DNA from: Eulemur rufifrons
Lineage: Eukaryota; Chordata; Mammalia; Primates; Lemuridae
NCBI RefSeq assembly: GCF_041146395.1
Contig: NC_090989.1
Coordinates: 285,311,343-285,375,342 of the forward strand
DNA length: 64,000 nucleotides
Direction: 5' to 3'
Positions 34,196 to 46,515 of the stretch are shown here, piece by piece; position 1 is the stretch's first letter, and each line of letters starts with the position of its first letter. The notes beneath the pieces are model-generated. The model searched no databases and was not told the DNA's origin. It was given only the letters and a program-made list of their open reading frames with translations. A program made the position numbers and the translations under genes.

Positions 34196-37100
34196 GTCCG
34201 GTCACCTAGTTCGCCAACGATGGGGACCCCAGGACGGAGCGCAGGGGTAGGTCAAGGCTGCTCCCTCAGCACCCCAATCCCCCGCCCCTGCACCCCTCAC
34301 TCAGGGCACCAGGAAGCCGCTGAGGAGCCCATGGTTGCAGCAGCCCTGCTGGGGAAGGTCACGGGCGGGCGCTGTCCTGGGCGGCCCGGTGGGCATCGTG
34401 GAGTCTTCCAGAAGCAGCTCCCACTGGTCCTCTTTGCAGGACGGGAAACAGAGGCTCAGAGAGGAGCTGGGAGGTGCCCGTCTGGCTGCTCAGGCTGGGG
34501 GGGATCCGGCGCCCTCAGGGGAAGACCCCCCCTGCAGGGAGGAGGCCAGGCCTGGGAGGGACAGCAGGGTCAGGGACAGCCTGGAGGTCTGGTCCCTCCC
34601 AGGGGAAAGCTTGCTGAGCCGGGATGGGGCACTGGTCTCCCAGGCTGCCTCCTCCTCCTCTTGGCCCTGCCTCCAGGGCTGGCGGGGAGGAGCTGTGGGG
34701 AGGGGGAGATTCCGGGAGCAGGTCGGGCCTCCTCGGCCGCCGCCACTTCCCCTCAAAACAGGGGCTGGAAGCTGCTAAGTGCATCTGCGACCTCTTATGG
34801 CCACAGTAAATCTGATCCTTTGGCCTCCAGAAAACGAAGGGCAGGGCCGCAGTCTCCAGTCTGGACGGGCACAAGCTCCCCGGGCATGAGCGGCCGCCCA
34901 CGGCAGTTCCCGTAAGTGGCGGCCCCGCGGTTACCGATCGGTCTGCTTGGCCGACACGTATCACCCGCTTTGGGCCATCGGCCGTGTGGCCTCTCTGTGC
35001 AGGGCCCATGGCCCAGCAGGCGGCCCCAGGGCAGCTGCGCCCCACCCTGGGTGGGAGCCGGGAGGGGCCTGGGAGCCAGACGACCAGGTGAGGCCCTGGT
35101 TTCCCCTGAGTGCAGGGCTGGCCGACACTGTCCTCTGTTCCTCTCCCCTAAGCACTGTTTATTTGAAACCCAAGCTTAACTGAGTGTTCTGTATTCGTCT
35201 GGCGACTGTCCCTCCCCACGTGGGCTCCCCCTGCACACGACCCCCAGCCTGTCCCACCCCAGCCCCTCACCCCACCCCGGTCCCTGCCACTCGGCCTGTG
35301 CCCACGCCAAGCCCGCTGCTGAGAGCACCCTTCCCTTTTGCCTGGCGCCCCCCTCAGCCTGCAGGGCTGGGCCCAGGCTTCCCCGTGGGGCAGGCTGGTG
35401 TCCCTTGTTCACGTGACAATGTGTGGCACATGTCCCTCGTTCACGGTCCTCATCACAGTTTCAACAGAACTTGAATTTGTAGGTCAGGTCTTCCCACTTG
35501 CCTTGAGCTCAGGAAGGCAGGGCCTCACCACCCTGCTGTCCCCAGGGTGGGCCCAGGGCTGCTCCGAGGTCCCCTGCCCATCGTGGCGAGGGCGAGATGA
35601 CACTGACCTCTCTGAGCCTTGGTCTCCCCATTGTGAGGGTCCCTGTGTTGGCCGGGAAGGTGGCCCCTGGTGACAGCAGCAGAAGCCACCCCTGCAGGCT
35701 GCTCTGGGGCACGGTGGGACACCGCGGAGTCACGTGGGGGACGGGAGCAGGCCCGGGAGCACCCAGAGCAGAGACTGCACTAGAAGCGCCTGGCTGAGAG
35801 TCCCCAACATCCAGGGCCCCTGAAACTGTCAGCCCGGAGGGGGAGGCAGGGATGAGCGCTGGCCTGCCTGGGTTCTGGGGACCTCCGGCAGGACAGGGCT
35901 GCGCTGTGGCTCTCTGGACCCCACTACACCTCTCTCCCAGGCAGGACCAACGTGCCCTGGGAGTGCTGTCTGCTCTGCAAAGCGGCCTCACAGCCTTGTG
36001 TTTTCCCAAATTAGAAAATAATAGTAATTGTAAATGGTAATGACCCGGCCACAGCGGACCTGCCCGTCATTGCTGCAGGTGCACACAGCTCCTAGGGCAG
36101 GAGCTTGCCCTGGACCGACTGGGGGAGGCCATTGGGCGCCCCCCCCCCGCCCTGCAGCCCACCCAGGATGGCGGGTAGAGGAGGGGCCGCCGTCAGAACT
36201 CTCCTGGGTCCCCATCGTGATTGCCCCCAAGACAGGAATCCAGCGGAGCCCAAGCCAGGCCCAGAGTGGAGCCCGGCGGGGCCTGTGCCAGCGAGCAGCC
36301 CCCCTGCCTTCGCTCCTCTGGGACCCGCCCACGGGCGCTGCTCACTTCTGCGCGGAGCCGGGAGGTCTCAGCTGGGAAACTGTCGGCGGCAGTCTGCAAA
36401 CATCCCCTTCTTGCCGCAGCCTGCCAAGCGCGCCAGCACCGACAGCTTGCCTCGCAGCCGGTCCCTCGCAGCCGGTCGCGCAAGCTGCCTGGCCTGGCAC
36501 CGGGCTGCCCGCCTCCCTTGGGAGGCTGTCCCCGCTGCGCACAGCCTCTCCAGGGCTCCAGTCCCTGCGCGTCCCCGTCCGTCGGGGGCTGTGTCCCCCC
36601 AGCCTCCCCGCCAGCCGTCCCTGCAGCCCCCAAGTCCCCGCAGACCCAGGAGGAAGCCCAGAATCCCATGGCTGGGGAAACCTCAGGGGCGGGGGGAATT
36701 AATGAACTTTGGGAGGTGGTAGATTTGGGCAGATTTGAGGAGCCCTAGGAGGGAACACGACATGTCACCGAGCCTGGGGGGCAGGCCACCCTGTCACCTT
36801 GCAAGGTCAGCCCTGTGCCATGCCCAAGTGCGTCCACAGCGCCCTGACGGTGGACTTCCCACTTTGATCCGGTCTCCTCGTGGGAGCTGATGCCCTGTGT
36901 GTCTGGTCTGTGAGCTCCAGGGACCTGGGAACTGCCCTGCCCTTGGGGTCCCTCCAGGGCAGGTCAGGGTCACAAGTCCCCGTGGTCTCTAGATGTCCCG
37001 TCCTTGCCCAGCAGACACTGACTGCCAACAGCTGCTCTGGCTGAAGAGTGGACGCCGGCCCAGGCCTCCCCACCAGCAGGTGAAGGGCCCTCCCCCACCC

Positions 37101-37439
37101 CTTTGGGGAAGGTCAGGACACCCATGTGTGGGCCCAGATTGTCCCCCTGTGGATGTGAGGGGCTGGCACGGTCACACCCCCAGGCAGCCTGGAGCGTGCC
37201 GGCAGCACAGCCTCTGTGGGGGACGCTGGCGGTGGCAGGCCGCCCGCACCACGCTGGGCTCTGCAGACCCTGCTCCCTGGACCCTCCGCTGGCGGGGGTG
37301 GGGCTGCCCAGGGGTCTCCAGCCTCAGGCCCCCGAACCCCGACCCTACCCGGCCAGCCCCGTGTTCCGCCCAGTTCTCTGTGCCGACGCTGCGGCTCCCA
37401 GGCCCCTGCAGCTCTGGGACAGCTCCAGGCCCAGCCTTG
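34196..37439. other. Intergenic, GC-rich with small MIR relics
   Basis: MIR-like fragments at about 34430-34500 (reverse: 'ggacgggaaacagaggctca') and 35595-35650 (forward: 'gacctctctgagccttggtc'). The rest is GC-rich with no supported gene, RNA gene or other repeat. Confidence 0.55.
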
Positions 37440-37570
37440 AGGACCAGGTTGCACAATTGAAAATTAATGATCGCGCTGCCTCTCGGCCTGTAATTAAGTG
37501 TCTGTTCATCCCCGTTATTGCCGGAGAGTGATTTGTTGTTCTCCGGGCAATGAAATCAACCTGCCTCAGG
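37440..37570. promoter_or_regulatory. Candidate conserved non-coding element with a hairpin
   Basis: 'gcacaattgaaaattaatga' and 'ctgtaattaagtgtctgttc' precede an inverted repeat, 'attgccggaga' (37517-37527) and 'tctccgggcaat' (37540-37551) with a 12-base loop. The arms match except for one extra G. No repeat family recognised. Confidence 0.4.
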
Positions 37571-39330
37571 GAAGGGCCTGCGAGCTGGGCCAGAACTGCC
37601 CGGGCAGAGGCCTCCCCCAGCCTGGAGGAAGGGGCCAGGCCCACCTCGGGCCGGGAACCCTGTGCCTCGCAAACACCGCGGCTCCAGGGAACCCTGCGGA
37701 GTGGGCCCCTCAGCATTCCCGCCACCCCGAAGCTGTGTCCACGCTTGGTCACTGTGGGCCTGAGGGCGGCGCCTTCCGGGACGCCTGCCTTGTGAGCTGG
37801 TCCCAGAAGCAGCCCCTGAGGCCCCGCGGCTGCGCCTGGGGTTTGTCCCGTGGCGGCAACTGCAAAGCCCCCACGCGTCCCCCAGGGAGGGGCACCAGCC
37901 GCTCAGGCCCAGCAGATGCAGGACCCCCACCCGGCTCGGAGTCCCTGGGCTGGCCCGCACCTGGAGGGGGAGCGCAGCTGCTGCCCCCAGTACAAGGGCC
38001 ATGGGGGGGCTGCTTATCACAGAGGTCACCTAGGGGTCACACCTCACCATTCCCACAGGCTGGGGGTGACCCAACTGGAGATCTGCTGGGGCTGGAGGGG
38101 GCACCCACCTTCCGCCCCACCCTGGCCCGCCCTTCTCGACTGCGGCCCATGGGACAGAGCTCTCGGGGCCAGCGCTGGGCTCGGGGCCAGGACACCCCTG
38201 TGGCCCAGGGCCCTGCCCGTGACCACTTCTGGCACCTGCAGACATGGTACGGGGTGGGGGTGGGGGCAAAAGACTGTCTTTTTTTCCTTTGGGCATTTTT
38301 AAAATTAGGGGTAAAACATACAAAAAGGAGATTTTTTTTTTCTTTTTTGAAGGATGAGAAAATGTGAAATCATGAACTAACAGATTTTGTCAAACGTAAA
38401 CTTCTAATAAGAACTGGCGTCAGGGTCACGGCTCTGGGCCACGTCTCCTTCCAGGAGCAGGTGGAGGCGCTTCGGACGGGGAGGCGGCTGGTGCCGAGTT
38501 CACATCTCGCGGGAGGACGCAGGGCGACGGCAGCGCCACGTCAGCCTTCGTGCGCTGGGCAGAGGCAGCCGCGGACGCCCCCGGACCGGGTTACAGGCTG
38601 CGCTGGCCCTGGTCGCCTGGACACAGAGGCTGCACCCGGCATCCCCAGCCAGCGCTGGGTGAGTGGAGGATGAGGCGGGGTGGGCTGTGCAGACCCCTCT
38701 GCCTACACAGCCAGCGGCTTCACAGACATGGGCGGCAGTCCAGGGGGAGGTGGGGCTTGGCCTGGGTTAGGGTCAGAGGTCAGGGGTGAGGCTGGGCCCG
38801 TGTCCAACCTGGGTCTGGGATGGGGTTGGGGGGCTCTGAGAGTTGCAGCTGCCCCAGGGCTGGCGCCTCTGCCGCGGCTCAGGCGGGTCAGAGCCGAGGG
38901 CAACTTGCGTACGGACCCCCCACCATGGGCTCCGGGTGCTTCTACCCAGGAGCCCCCCAAGGCAGGTGCAGTGGACACCCCCATTTTCTAGGAAGGCTCA
39001 GGGCTGGTGTGCTCTGCCTGCCTGTCCACCTGCCCCCACGCCAGCACTCCGCCCCTCCTGAGGCCACATTCCTGCTCCGGGGAGGGGCGGGCTGGGCAGG
39101 GCGTCTCCTGGGCCCTCCGCAGCCTCACCTGCTGCTGCACCCACAGCTCAGGGTCCCACCCCCGGGACGGTCCCCAGCCCTCGCCCCCTGCGCCCCAGCA
39201 CTGCTGCTGCAGGCTCTGCACTTGGCCTTGCTGGCGAAACGTCCTTGGCGGGGTCTGCGCAGGGCGGGGACAGGGCATAAGTGAGTGAGCCTGTGGGCAA
39301 GTTTACTTTATTTCTTAAAATATTAAAAAA
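37571..39330. other. Intergenic, no gene recognised
   Basis: GC-rich with one A/T-rich pocket at 38275-38420 (T8/A-rich, 'catgaactaacagattttgt'). No supported coding, RNA or repeat feature. Confidence 0.55.
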
Positions 39331-39334
39331 ATTT

Positions 39335-39630
39335 TTTTAAATAGACAGGGTCTCACACTGTCACTGGGCTGCAGTACGGCAGTGTCATCACCGCTCACTG
39401 CAGCCTCGAACCCCTGGGCTCAAGGGAGCCTCCTGCCTCAGCCTCCCAGGAGCTGGGACCACAGGTGCCACCACCACGCCCAGCTAATTTACTTTTTATT
39501 TATTTATTTTTATGGGAAGAGGTTCACGATGTGGTGCCCAGGCTGGTCTTGAAATGCTGGGCTCAAGTGACCCTCTGCCCTGGCCTCCCAAAGTGCTGGG
39601 ATTGCAGGTGTGAGCCACCGCGCCCGGCCT
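39335..39630 (-). repeat. Older dimeric Alu (AluJ-like), antisense
   Basis: 'atagacagggtctcacactg', 'ggagctgggaccacaggtgc', an A/T linker 'ttttatttatttatttttat', then 'cccaaagtgctgggattgca' and 'gagccaccgcgcccggcc'. It lacks the young linker seen at 8579 and 60468. Confidence 0.9.
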
Positions 39631-40075
39631 CTTGGTCACCTTTAAGAGAAGGTCCCGCAGGACATGTGAGTTCCGGAGCTGAAGCACCGTCTGTGGCATT
39701 TGGGACCCGAGTGGGGGACAGGGTCAGGCCCTTTGGGTCGCGTGTCCAGCTGTGCACCTGGGGACACAAGGACACCCCGCCCGGCTCTCTTTGTCCTTGT
39801 AGGGTCTGGGGCGGGGGCAGGCCTGGTCCTGTCCAGGCCTCACGGGCTTTTGGACCTGCTCCCTGGACCTGGGGCAGAGCCTGCCCAGCGCCAGCTTTTG
39901 GGAGCAGCGCCCGCCCCGCCCCTCCGGCCTTCAGGTTGGGTTGGGGTCCAGCGCTGAGGACGACTCGGCCCCTCCCCCTCCCCGTGAAGGCAGGGGGGCC
40001 GGGGCTGGGGCCCCATATCTTGCCACGGCCTCCACCAACGAGCCGCAGACGGATCTGAGACCAGCCTGCGAAGTC
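39631..40075. other. Intergenic, GC-rich, nothing recognised
   Basis: About 445 bp. No gene or repeat supported. Confidence 0.5.
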
Positions 40076-40860
40076 TCATACCTATAACTTTAAATTAAAA
40101 AAAGCATGTGGTGTTATGGGCTCTCGGCAGCCCCATAAAGACCGTATTATAGTGCAGCCGTTATGCGCCGGGTTTGCTATATATACATTTCTAAATGGTT
40201 CGGCAAACAGCAGCCTACTTATGGGCAGGGAAGGAGAACGGCTTCATTTGGGGTAACAAATGATCCTTGATTTGATTTTAAATGCAATGACAGCCAGATT
40301 TATTTCTTATTTAATCACTTGCCTGCGCTGCTGAGAACCGGGTGATGCTAAGCCGCGTGGTGCGGAGCGGGCTCTGGAAGGAGCCGAAGGAGGCGCGTGA
40401 ATGGATTATGTTTATGGGCAGAGCGCGGCGGAGAGCGGAGCCGCAGCCGGAGCGGGAGCGTCTGTCGTCAGGGCAGGAGCGAACGTCATTATTTCTTCCT
40501 GCTTCCAATTTTCCAGTAATAAAAATATAGGCAATGTGATTCTCTTTGCATTACAGATAAACCATCTTGATTCTCTATTAAATATTGTTATTAATCTGAA
40601 GTACTACAGCGCGTGCGAGCAGATAAATCCGGCTCGGAGCGGCCGTTCCCTCTGCCGGCGCTCCGTGGAGCGGCTCCTTCACGCCTGCGCTACCAGAACG
40701 CGGGTTCCACGTGCATCACCGGCTCCCGCCCGCCCTGCTCTGCCGCCACGCGCCCTCGGCAGACGTGGTGCTAACGGGGTGTTTGCTCTTCAAACTCCAG
40801 TCGATTTGCGTCATCGCCCTGTGGTCCCGTTTTGTGTTCTGTTTAATTAGGAATCACCGC
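40076..40860. promoter_or_regulatory. Candidate enhancer-like conserved non-coding element
   Basis: About 780 bp of moderate-to-high A/T with no recognisable repeat, in sharp contrast to GC-rich flanks. TTATGGG or its complement occurs four times: 40114-40120, 40132-40138 (as CCCATAA), 40219-40225 and 40412-40418. The first two form a 7-bp inverted repeat with an 11-bp spacer. Homeodomain-like cores are frequent ('ttgattttaaatgcaatgac', 'tttcttatttaatcacttgc', 'attgttattaatctg'). A GC-rich core at 40330-40480 separates two A/T-rich wings. No coding signature is evident. Developmental enhancer function is inferred from composition and motifs alone. Confidence 0.45.
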
Positions 40861-42599
40861 CGGGGTAGGGCTCGGGTGCCAGCTGGAAACGTGGCCCCTC
40901 GGCCGCCGGCAGGGAGGGGCCTCCCAAGCTCCCTGCCTGGGTCTGGCTGGTGGAGGCAGCGGGAGATGTGGGGGCCCTGGCCCTGCCCCTCACCAGCCCA
41001 CCTGCCGTCACGGGGGGAGGGGGCTGAGTCAGGTCCTCAGCGCTGGACCCCAACCCCACCGTGAAGGGCGGGAGGGGCCGCGCGGCGTGGGTGGAGGGCA
41101 GGAAGGCCGGCCTGGCGGGGCCCTGGCCTGGGGCTCAGCTGGGGCTGGGCGATGTCTGGGCACCAGCTCCGGCTGGGTGCCATGTTTCCAGGTGGCCTGG
41201 AGTCCACCCGCCTGTCCTCCTCGCCATGGTGGGGGACACGTGGGGTGTTGCTTCCTGCTGGAACATTCTCTCTCCAGCCCGTGCTGCAGACCCTCCTCAG
41301 CAGGTGGTGGCAGCCGCCCCCCACAGTGCTCAACCCCCACTGAGAGCCCCCTCCGACCCGAGCGGGTGTCTGTGAGGGGTGGGGGGCTGGCCCTCAGCAG
41401 CTGGGGGTGGCTGGCTTGGGGCTATGGGGGCCTTGAGAGTCTCTCGGCTTCCAAGGAGGCTTCAAATGGTTCTGGGACATCCCGAGGTGGCAATAGTGGG
41501 GACGGTGTGCGCTGGTGGTCTGGGACTGTGAGGACCTGGGAAAGCCGGCCACCCCCTGCCTGCAGCGCCCAGGCCCTCCCACCCCCGTCCAGGCCACCCT
41601 GCCCGTCCCCCAAATCAAAAGTCCCCATGGCCCCTTCAGGTCCAGGGCTCTCCTTTCCTGGCTCCTGAATCCTCATGGAGGGTGGGGCCACCGACCCCAC
41701 GGTCAGATCCCGGCCCTGCCACCCTCGGTCCGGTGACCCTGGACGAGCCCTACTCCTCGCCCAACTCTGAGACATCCTCCTCCAAGAGTGGGGTCTCCAG
41801 GCCGCCTTGCTGGCCTTGGGAGGGGCCCTCCTTCCAGGCCGAGGGCTACCTGGCGGGGACCCAGCCCTGGAAGGACATCCTGGGCCCGCCCTGCACAGGC
41901 AACACTTCATGCAGAGAGCTCTGGAGAAGGCGCGTGCCCGTGGGGACCTGGAGAGCCAGGGCCGGGAGGGCCAGTGGGGAGGAGCGCGGAGCCTGCAGCG
42001 GAGCATGGCCTGGGCTAGGCCACCCGCCCGCACTCAGCGCTGGGCATGCCAAGTGCCGCGAGTCCCGTGACAACCTGCGGGGTGGGGAGGGGGCCGTGTC
42101 CCAGTTCTCCACCGCTGACCGCTGTGGGCTCCTGGCCCCTTGTGGGCGGGGGGCGGGGCCTCCCCGTCTCTGGCTTCATGGGCGTTGCTGCCCCACGGTC
42201 CAGCCGGGGCGTCCAGCGGGCCTGGGCTGCGGACAGCGTGTGCCTGGGGTGGGCAGCGCCTGAGACTCCACCGCCACAGGGCCGAGTGGGGCAGGGAGGG
42301 GGACGGGCGGTCTGGCAGGGCACCAGGAGAACGCCGTGTTCCCGCCACCTCCTCGCAGGGACCAGATCTGAATGCGGCTCGAGTGCCCAGGCCTGGCCAT
42401 GGCACCAAGTCCGGTGGTGCCAGCCTGGCCACCGGGCAGGGGAGCCTGGGGGAGGAGAGGGAGGAAGGCACCAGTCCTAAGGGCCACCCCCAACCTGAAC
42501 CCAAGACAGTCCCTGGTGCCCTGTCCATGGCAGAGACGGTGGACTGAGGCAGGGCCTCTCGGACCCCGCACTGCTGGACGTTCTGGTCTTGCTGGAGAG
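40861..42599. other. Intergenic, GC-rich, no gene recognised
   Basis: About 1.7 kb with long shadow open frames on both strands and no recognised domains or repeats. The phrase 'cctcagcgctgga' at 41036 recurs near 39950 in inverted form and probably reflects shared composition or a short duplicated segment. Confidence 0.5.
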
Positions 42600-42725
42600 A
42601 CGGGGCTGGGGCTGCGGTGAGAGGGGAGCCAATTCACTTCCTGGGGTACCCAGTGCAGCCAGTCCCCACCCCTCTCTGTGCCTCAGTTTCCCCATCTCAT
42701 TGGTGGGAGTTGTGGCCGCTTGGAG
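42600..42725 (+). repeat. MIR relic, sense
   Basis: 'ctctctgtgcctcagtttcc' followed by 'ccatctcattggtgggagtt' is the MIR core. The outer parts are eroded. Confidence 0.65.
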
Positions 42726-44735
42726 CTTCTGCCCCTGGGCCAAAGGTGGACTTGCAGGGGCCGGCACAGTCCGGCGGCACTGTGGGAGCAAGGCCACCGT
42801 CCCCGTGTCTGCAGCCCGCTCCTCACCACAGCCCGGGATGGCCCCTCCCAGCCTGGTCAGCGGCCCCTACGCTGTCCAAGGGTGCCCAGGGTGCAGAAGG
42901 GCCGGGGGACCCGTCCAGGGATGGGCATGGAAACGCCCCGCCCTCCCGGGCTGGGGGCTCCTGGTAAGCCAGACCTGCGTGCCCTCAGCACCAGGCGGTG
43001 GAGGTGGAGCCGGGGTGACCCTAGTCCTAGAGGGACTTTGGGGCCAGGAGGAGGCAGCTGGGCAGCGTGAGGGGGCAGGTCCTTCGTCACCCACGTGGAG
43101 GCTCTGCTGGCCAGCTCAGCAGGGGGTCTTCCCTGGGGGGCAGGACTCCCTAGCGTCCCTGGAGGAAGGACTGCCCTCCACATGGCACCCAGGTTGGGAC
43201 AGCTCACGTCCCTGCAGCTGGGTCCCCAGCACCGGCGTCCAAGGCCCTGGTTCTCCAGGCCCAGGCCACAGATGGGGACCCAGCTCCCGCGCTGCACCTG
43301 CTGGGTTCCTGAAGCTGAATCAAAACCCAGCGTCCCCTGCATTTAATAACTCATGCTCTTGTGTCCAACAGGTAAACGGTGGGTGTCCTTGTGCCAGCCT
43401 TCTGGCGGGAGAGGATGGGGGCACGGGCGGGGTCTGGCCACCCCCCAGCAGCTGTAGCTTCCCCTCGGGCTGCCCGGAGCTGCCCCCTCCTGCCCTGTGT
43501 GCAGGGCCCGGCTCCCAGGTGCCCCCTGGCCACGGTGCTGCTGTGGGGACCGCACCCGGCTCTGTCCCCCACCCTCCCCCTCTGCCTTCCGGGCCCTGGG
43601 ACTCACTGTCCTCCCTGCCAGCCCTGCCTCACAGGGGCTGTGGGTGAGGCCAGGCGGCAGAGGGAGGCCTCACCGGGCTCTCGTGCGTAGGCGCCCTGGG
43701 CCTCCTGCCTGGCGGAGCCCAGTGACGTGTGACAAGGCCCGCGCTCTCCCTGGGTGCGGAAGCCCCTGCTGCCGTGTGCAAGGCCAACGGCCCACCGGGG
43801 GCCTCCGGGAAGAACCAGAGGTCAGTGTGGGGCAGCTTTGGTGGAGGTCCTGGGTGGAGGTCCTTGGTGCTGCGCCAGGACCCTGTGGCCGGCGTGAGCA
43901 GGAGGCCCCTGTCCCCTGGGGCCCCTCGGGTGGGATGAGGCTGCGGCTGTGTTGGTGCCGTTGCCTCCAGGCTGGGTCCTCTGGTGCCTGAGGACATGCC
44001 CGGGGAGTGGCCACCACTCTGCACACTGGGGCCTTGCGAGCCGCGCTTGCCCACCCAGAGACCTGAGGACCCCGGAAGTCACAGGCTGCCTGATAGACGC
44101 AGGGAGGAGTTTGTGAGGTCTCCAGGAGCACCCCTAGGAGCAGCCCCCGCAGGGCCGAGAACCGTGTGCCCCTGCTGAGGTGGGTTCTGGGAGGCGGGGA
44201 GGGCCAGGGCCTGCCCAGACTCATTGGAGAGGATCTCTGCCACGAGCTTGGGACGGTGGGGTGGGGACTGGGGCGCCGGAAAGGCAGCTTCTCAGACTTA
44301 TTCTGGCATTTCCTGGACACTTAGGGGCCACTGAGTCAGAAACACAGGGCTAAACTGCGCCGGTGACTCTCCCCCTCCCGGGGCCGCCTGCGGCAGGGCA
44401 GGGGGTTGAGCAGTGGGCGGCCTCCCAAATGCTGTTCCTGCACCCAACCGCCGGCTTCCCGGGCCTCGGCCCTCTCGGGAAACAGTGGACAAGCCCCTGT
44501 TGGCCACCCCTACGGCCTGTCCTCAGGCTCGGACTCGGGGGTCTTGTGTTTCTCCCCAGTGTTGGTAGAGATGGTGCCTGCACACCCAGGCCAGGGACCC
44601 CGAGGCCACGGCTGCTGAGGGTGGGGCCTGGGGGGAGGGGTGTCCCAGGGCTGAGGGTGGGGGACTTGAGGGGCTGTCCCAGGGCTGTTCTCCGGCAGCA
44701 AATACTTCCAAGAAGAGCCAGCCAGCCCTGTGGGT
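42726..44735. other. Intergenic, GC-rich, no gene recognised
   Basis: About 2 kb. A 352-codon open frame crosses 42589-43647 but has Pro/Gly/Ala/Ser-rich compositional sequence with no domain and overlaps a MIR, so it is not called. Confidence 0.5.
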
Positions 44736-44739
44736 GAGA

Positions 44740-44880
44740 CCCCCGGAAGAGAGCAGACATTACTTGAAAGAGGTTAACTTGGGCTATGCATTTGCACAGC
44801 ACCTCTGAGAGACTCCGGGCAGTTCTGGTTTCTATGATTTTATGACTTGACTCATGGAATATTCTGGACACTCTGAGGCA
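44740..44880. promoter_or_regulatory. Small A/T-rich island, possible conserved element
   Basis: 'cattacttgaaagaggttaa', 'ggctatgcatttgcacagca' and 'ttctatgattttatgacttg' in a GC-rich context. No repeat identified. Weak evidence only. Confidence 0.25.
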
Positions 44881-45235
44881 CTGTGGGCGCTGGGAGCCCC
44901 CCTGTGGAGTGAGAGGCACTGGAGGCTGGGGGGCCTGCGCTGGGGCTGGCCGGGCAGTGTCCTCGCCCTGAGCAGGGGTGCCTCTGTGGCCCTCGTCACC
45001 TGGGCCCAGGTGCCCACTCAGCACACCGAGGGGGACCTGCCCTCGGCCAGGACAGCCCAGGCTATGCTGCAGGCTGGCCGCTGGGCCGGTCCCAGGGCCT
45101 GGCCCTCCGTCATGGCGTGGAGCGGTCACAAATGCCTCCCACCCCGCGCCTGAGCCCTGCGGGAGGGGCAGGTGCTTGTTCCCCGAGGGGAAGAGCCCAG
45201 CAGGGGGTCTGCAGGCTGGTGCTGGCGGGTGTCTC
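44881..45235. other. Intergenic, nothing recognised
   Basis: GC-rich stretch without supported features. Confidence 0.5.
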
Positions 45236-45239
45236 AGGG

Positions 45240-45480
45240 TAAGGGTGGACGGAATAACCATGTTTTAACCCATCATAATGTGGACAGTTTTGTTATGAAA
45301 AACACCAGAAACCCATTAATGTAAATCATGAAATATTCAGCAAGGAAGTTGCTTAAATGTCTCATGTTCCCAGAAACGGTGCCGGATGCTTCCTGCATCA
45401 GGCGCCCAAACATCGCTCTTTCGTGCGTCTTCAGAAGCTATTAGCACAGAGCTGGGAAGCATGAGGTCATCGCCGCAACG
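45240..45480. promoter_or_regulatory. A/T-rich island, possible conserved element
   Basis: 'ataaccatgttttaacccat', 'cattaatgtaaatcatgaaa' and 'tattcagcaaggaagttgct' form a non-repetitive island of about 200 bp. Function unknown. Confidence 0.3.
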
Positions 45481-45779
45481 GCGGCCCCTGTGGCTTCGCT
45501 GATGGAACCAGGGCAGAGGCGCTCTGGGGGCAGCAGCCACCACCTCCCCTCGAGGGCCAGCAGGAGGGCCTGTCACCGAGTGGCAGTTCCTGCGTCAGAG
45601 CCCACCTGCCAATGACGATGACAGTAGCTGCCACGTCTTTCCTTTCGCACTTTGCTGTGCTCCTTCCAGGGGTTCCTCCTGCCACCCCAACAGCCTGAGG
45701 TCTGGGGAGCAACCAGGCAAGGCCCGGTCCGGATCTGGTTGGCCAAAGCTGTGCTCTCAGCCGCCGTCCGTCAGCCCTG
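45481..45779. other. Intergenic, nothing recognised
   Basis: Mixed composition with no supported gene or repeat. Confidence 0.5.
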
Positions 45780-46515
45780 CACAGCTCCTGCTGCAAAAAC
45801 ACAACGTGAAACAGAACAGGAAAACACAGGCGGACGGTATGAAGACGCACCCACTAGAACGGCCACAAAACACCCAGCAAATAGCAGGGTGGGCGGGGCT
45901 GTGGAGAGGTGGGGACCTTGCGCTGCGTCGGTGGGCACGGAAAACGGCACAGCCGCTGTGGGACACGGGGTGGCCGCTCCTCACGACGTGCCGCGTGATC
46001 CAGCAGGTCCACTCTGGGGCCTGCGCCACAGAGAACTGCAAGCAGGGACACGGGGCAACGTTGCCGCCCTGTTCCCAGCAGCGTCGTGGCAACAGCCAAG
46101 GGGAGCGCCCCGAGAGTCCGTCGCCAGGTGATGGATAAACTCAGGTGTCAGCCCACACAAGGGGCGTCGCTCAGCCTTGGGAGGGAAGGAGATCCCGGCA
46201 CAGGGACGAACCTACGGCAGGGAAGTGAGCCAGTCGCAGAAGAACAAATGCGTGAGGCTCCACTCACACGAGCACCAGAGTCCTCACGTTCAGAAGACAG
46301 AGAGTGGAGTGAGGGTGCAGGGGCCGGTGGGGGGAGTCAGTGGCTCGTGGGGACAGAGTGGCAGGTTGGGAAGACGGAAGAGTTCTGTGGACGGAGGGTG
46401 CTGATGGCTGCAGCACAATGTAAATGTACTTAATGCCACTGAACTGGACACTCAAAAATGGCTGAAATGGTACATTTCACGTCAGGTGTATCTTACCAGA
46501 ATCTTTAAAAATTAA
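45780..46515 (+). repeat. L1M 3' end, sense orientation
   Basis: Forward L1M order: 'gcaaatagcagggtgggcgg', 'gtggagaggtggggaccttg', 'gatggataaactcaggtgtc', 'tgtacttaatgccactgaac', 'gaaatggtacatttcacgtc' and an A-rich end 'taaaaattaaaaagaag'. It shares its last 100 bp with the copy at 32420-33004 and is more GC-shifted. Confidence 0.8.

Noticed and set aside
42589..43647. A 352-codon open frame in the intergenic region
   Set aside because: It starts next to a MIR and is Gly/Pro/Ser/Ala-rich with no domain. No conserved motif or splice structure.
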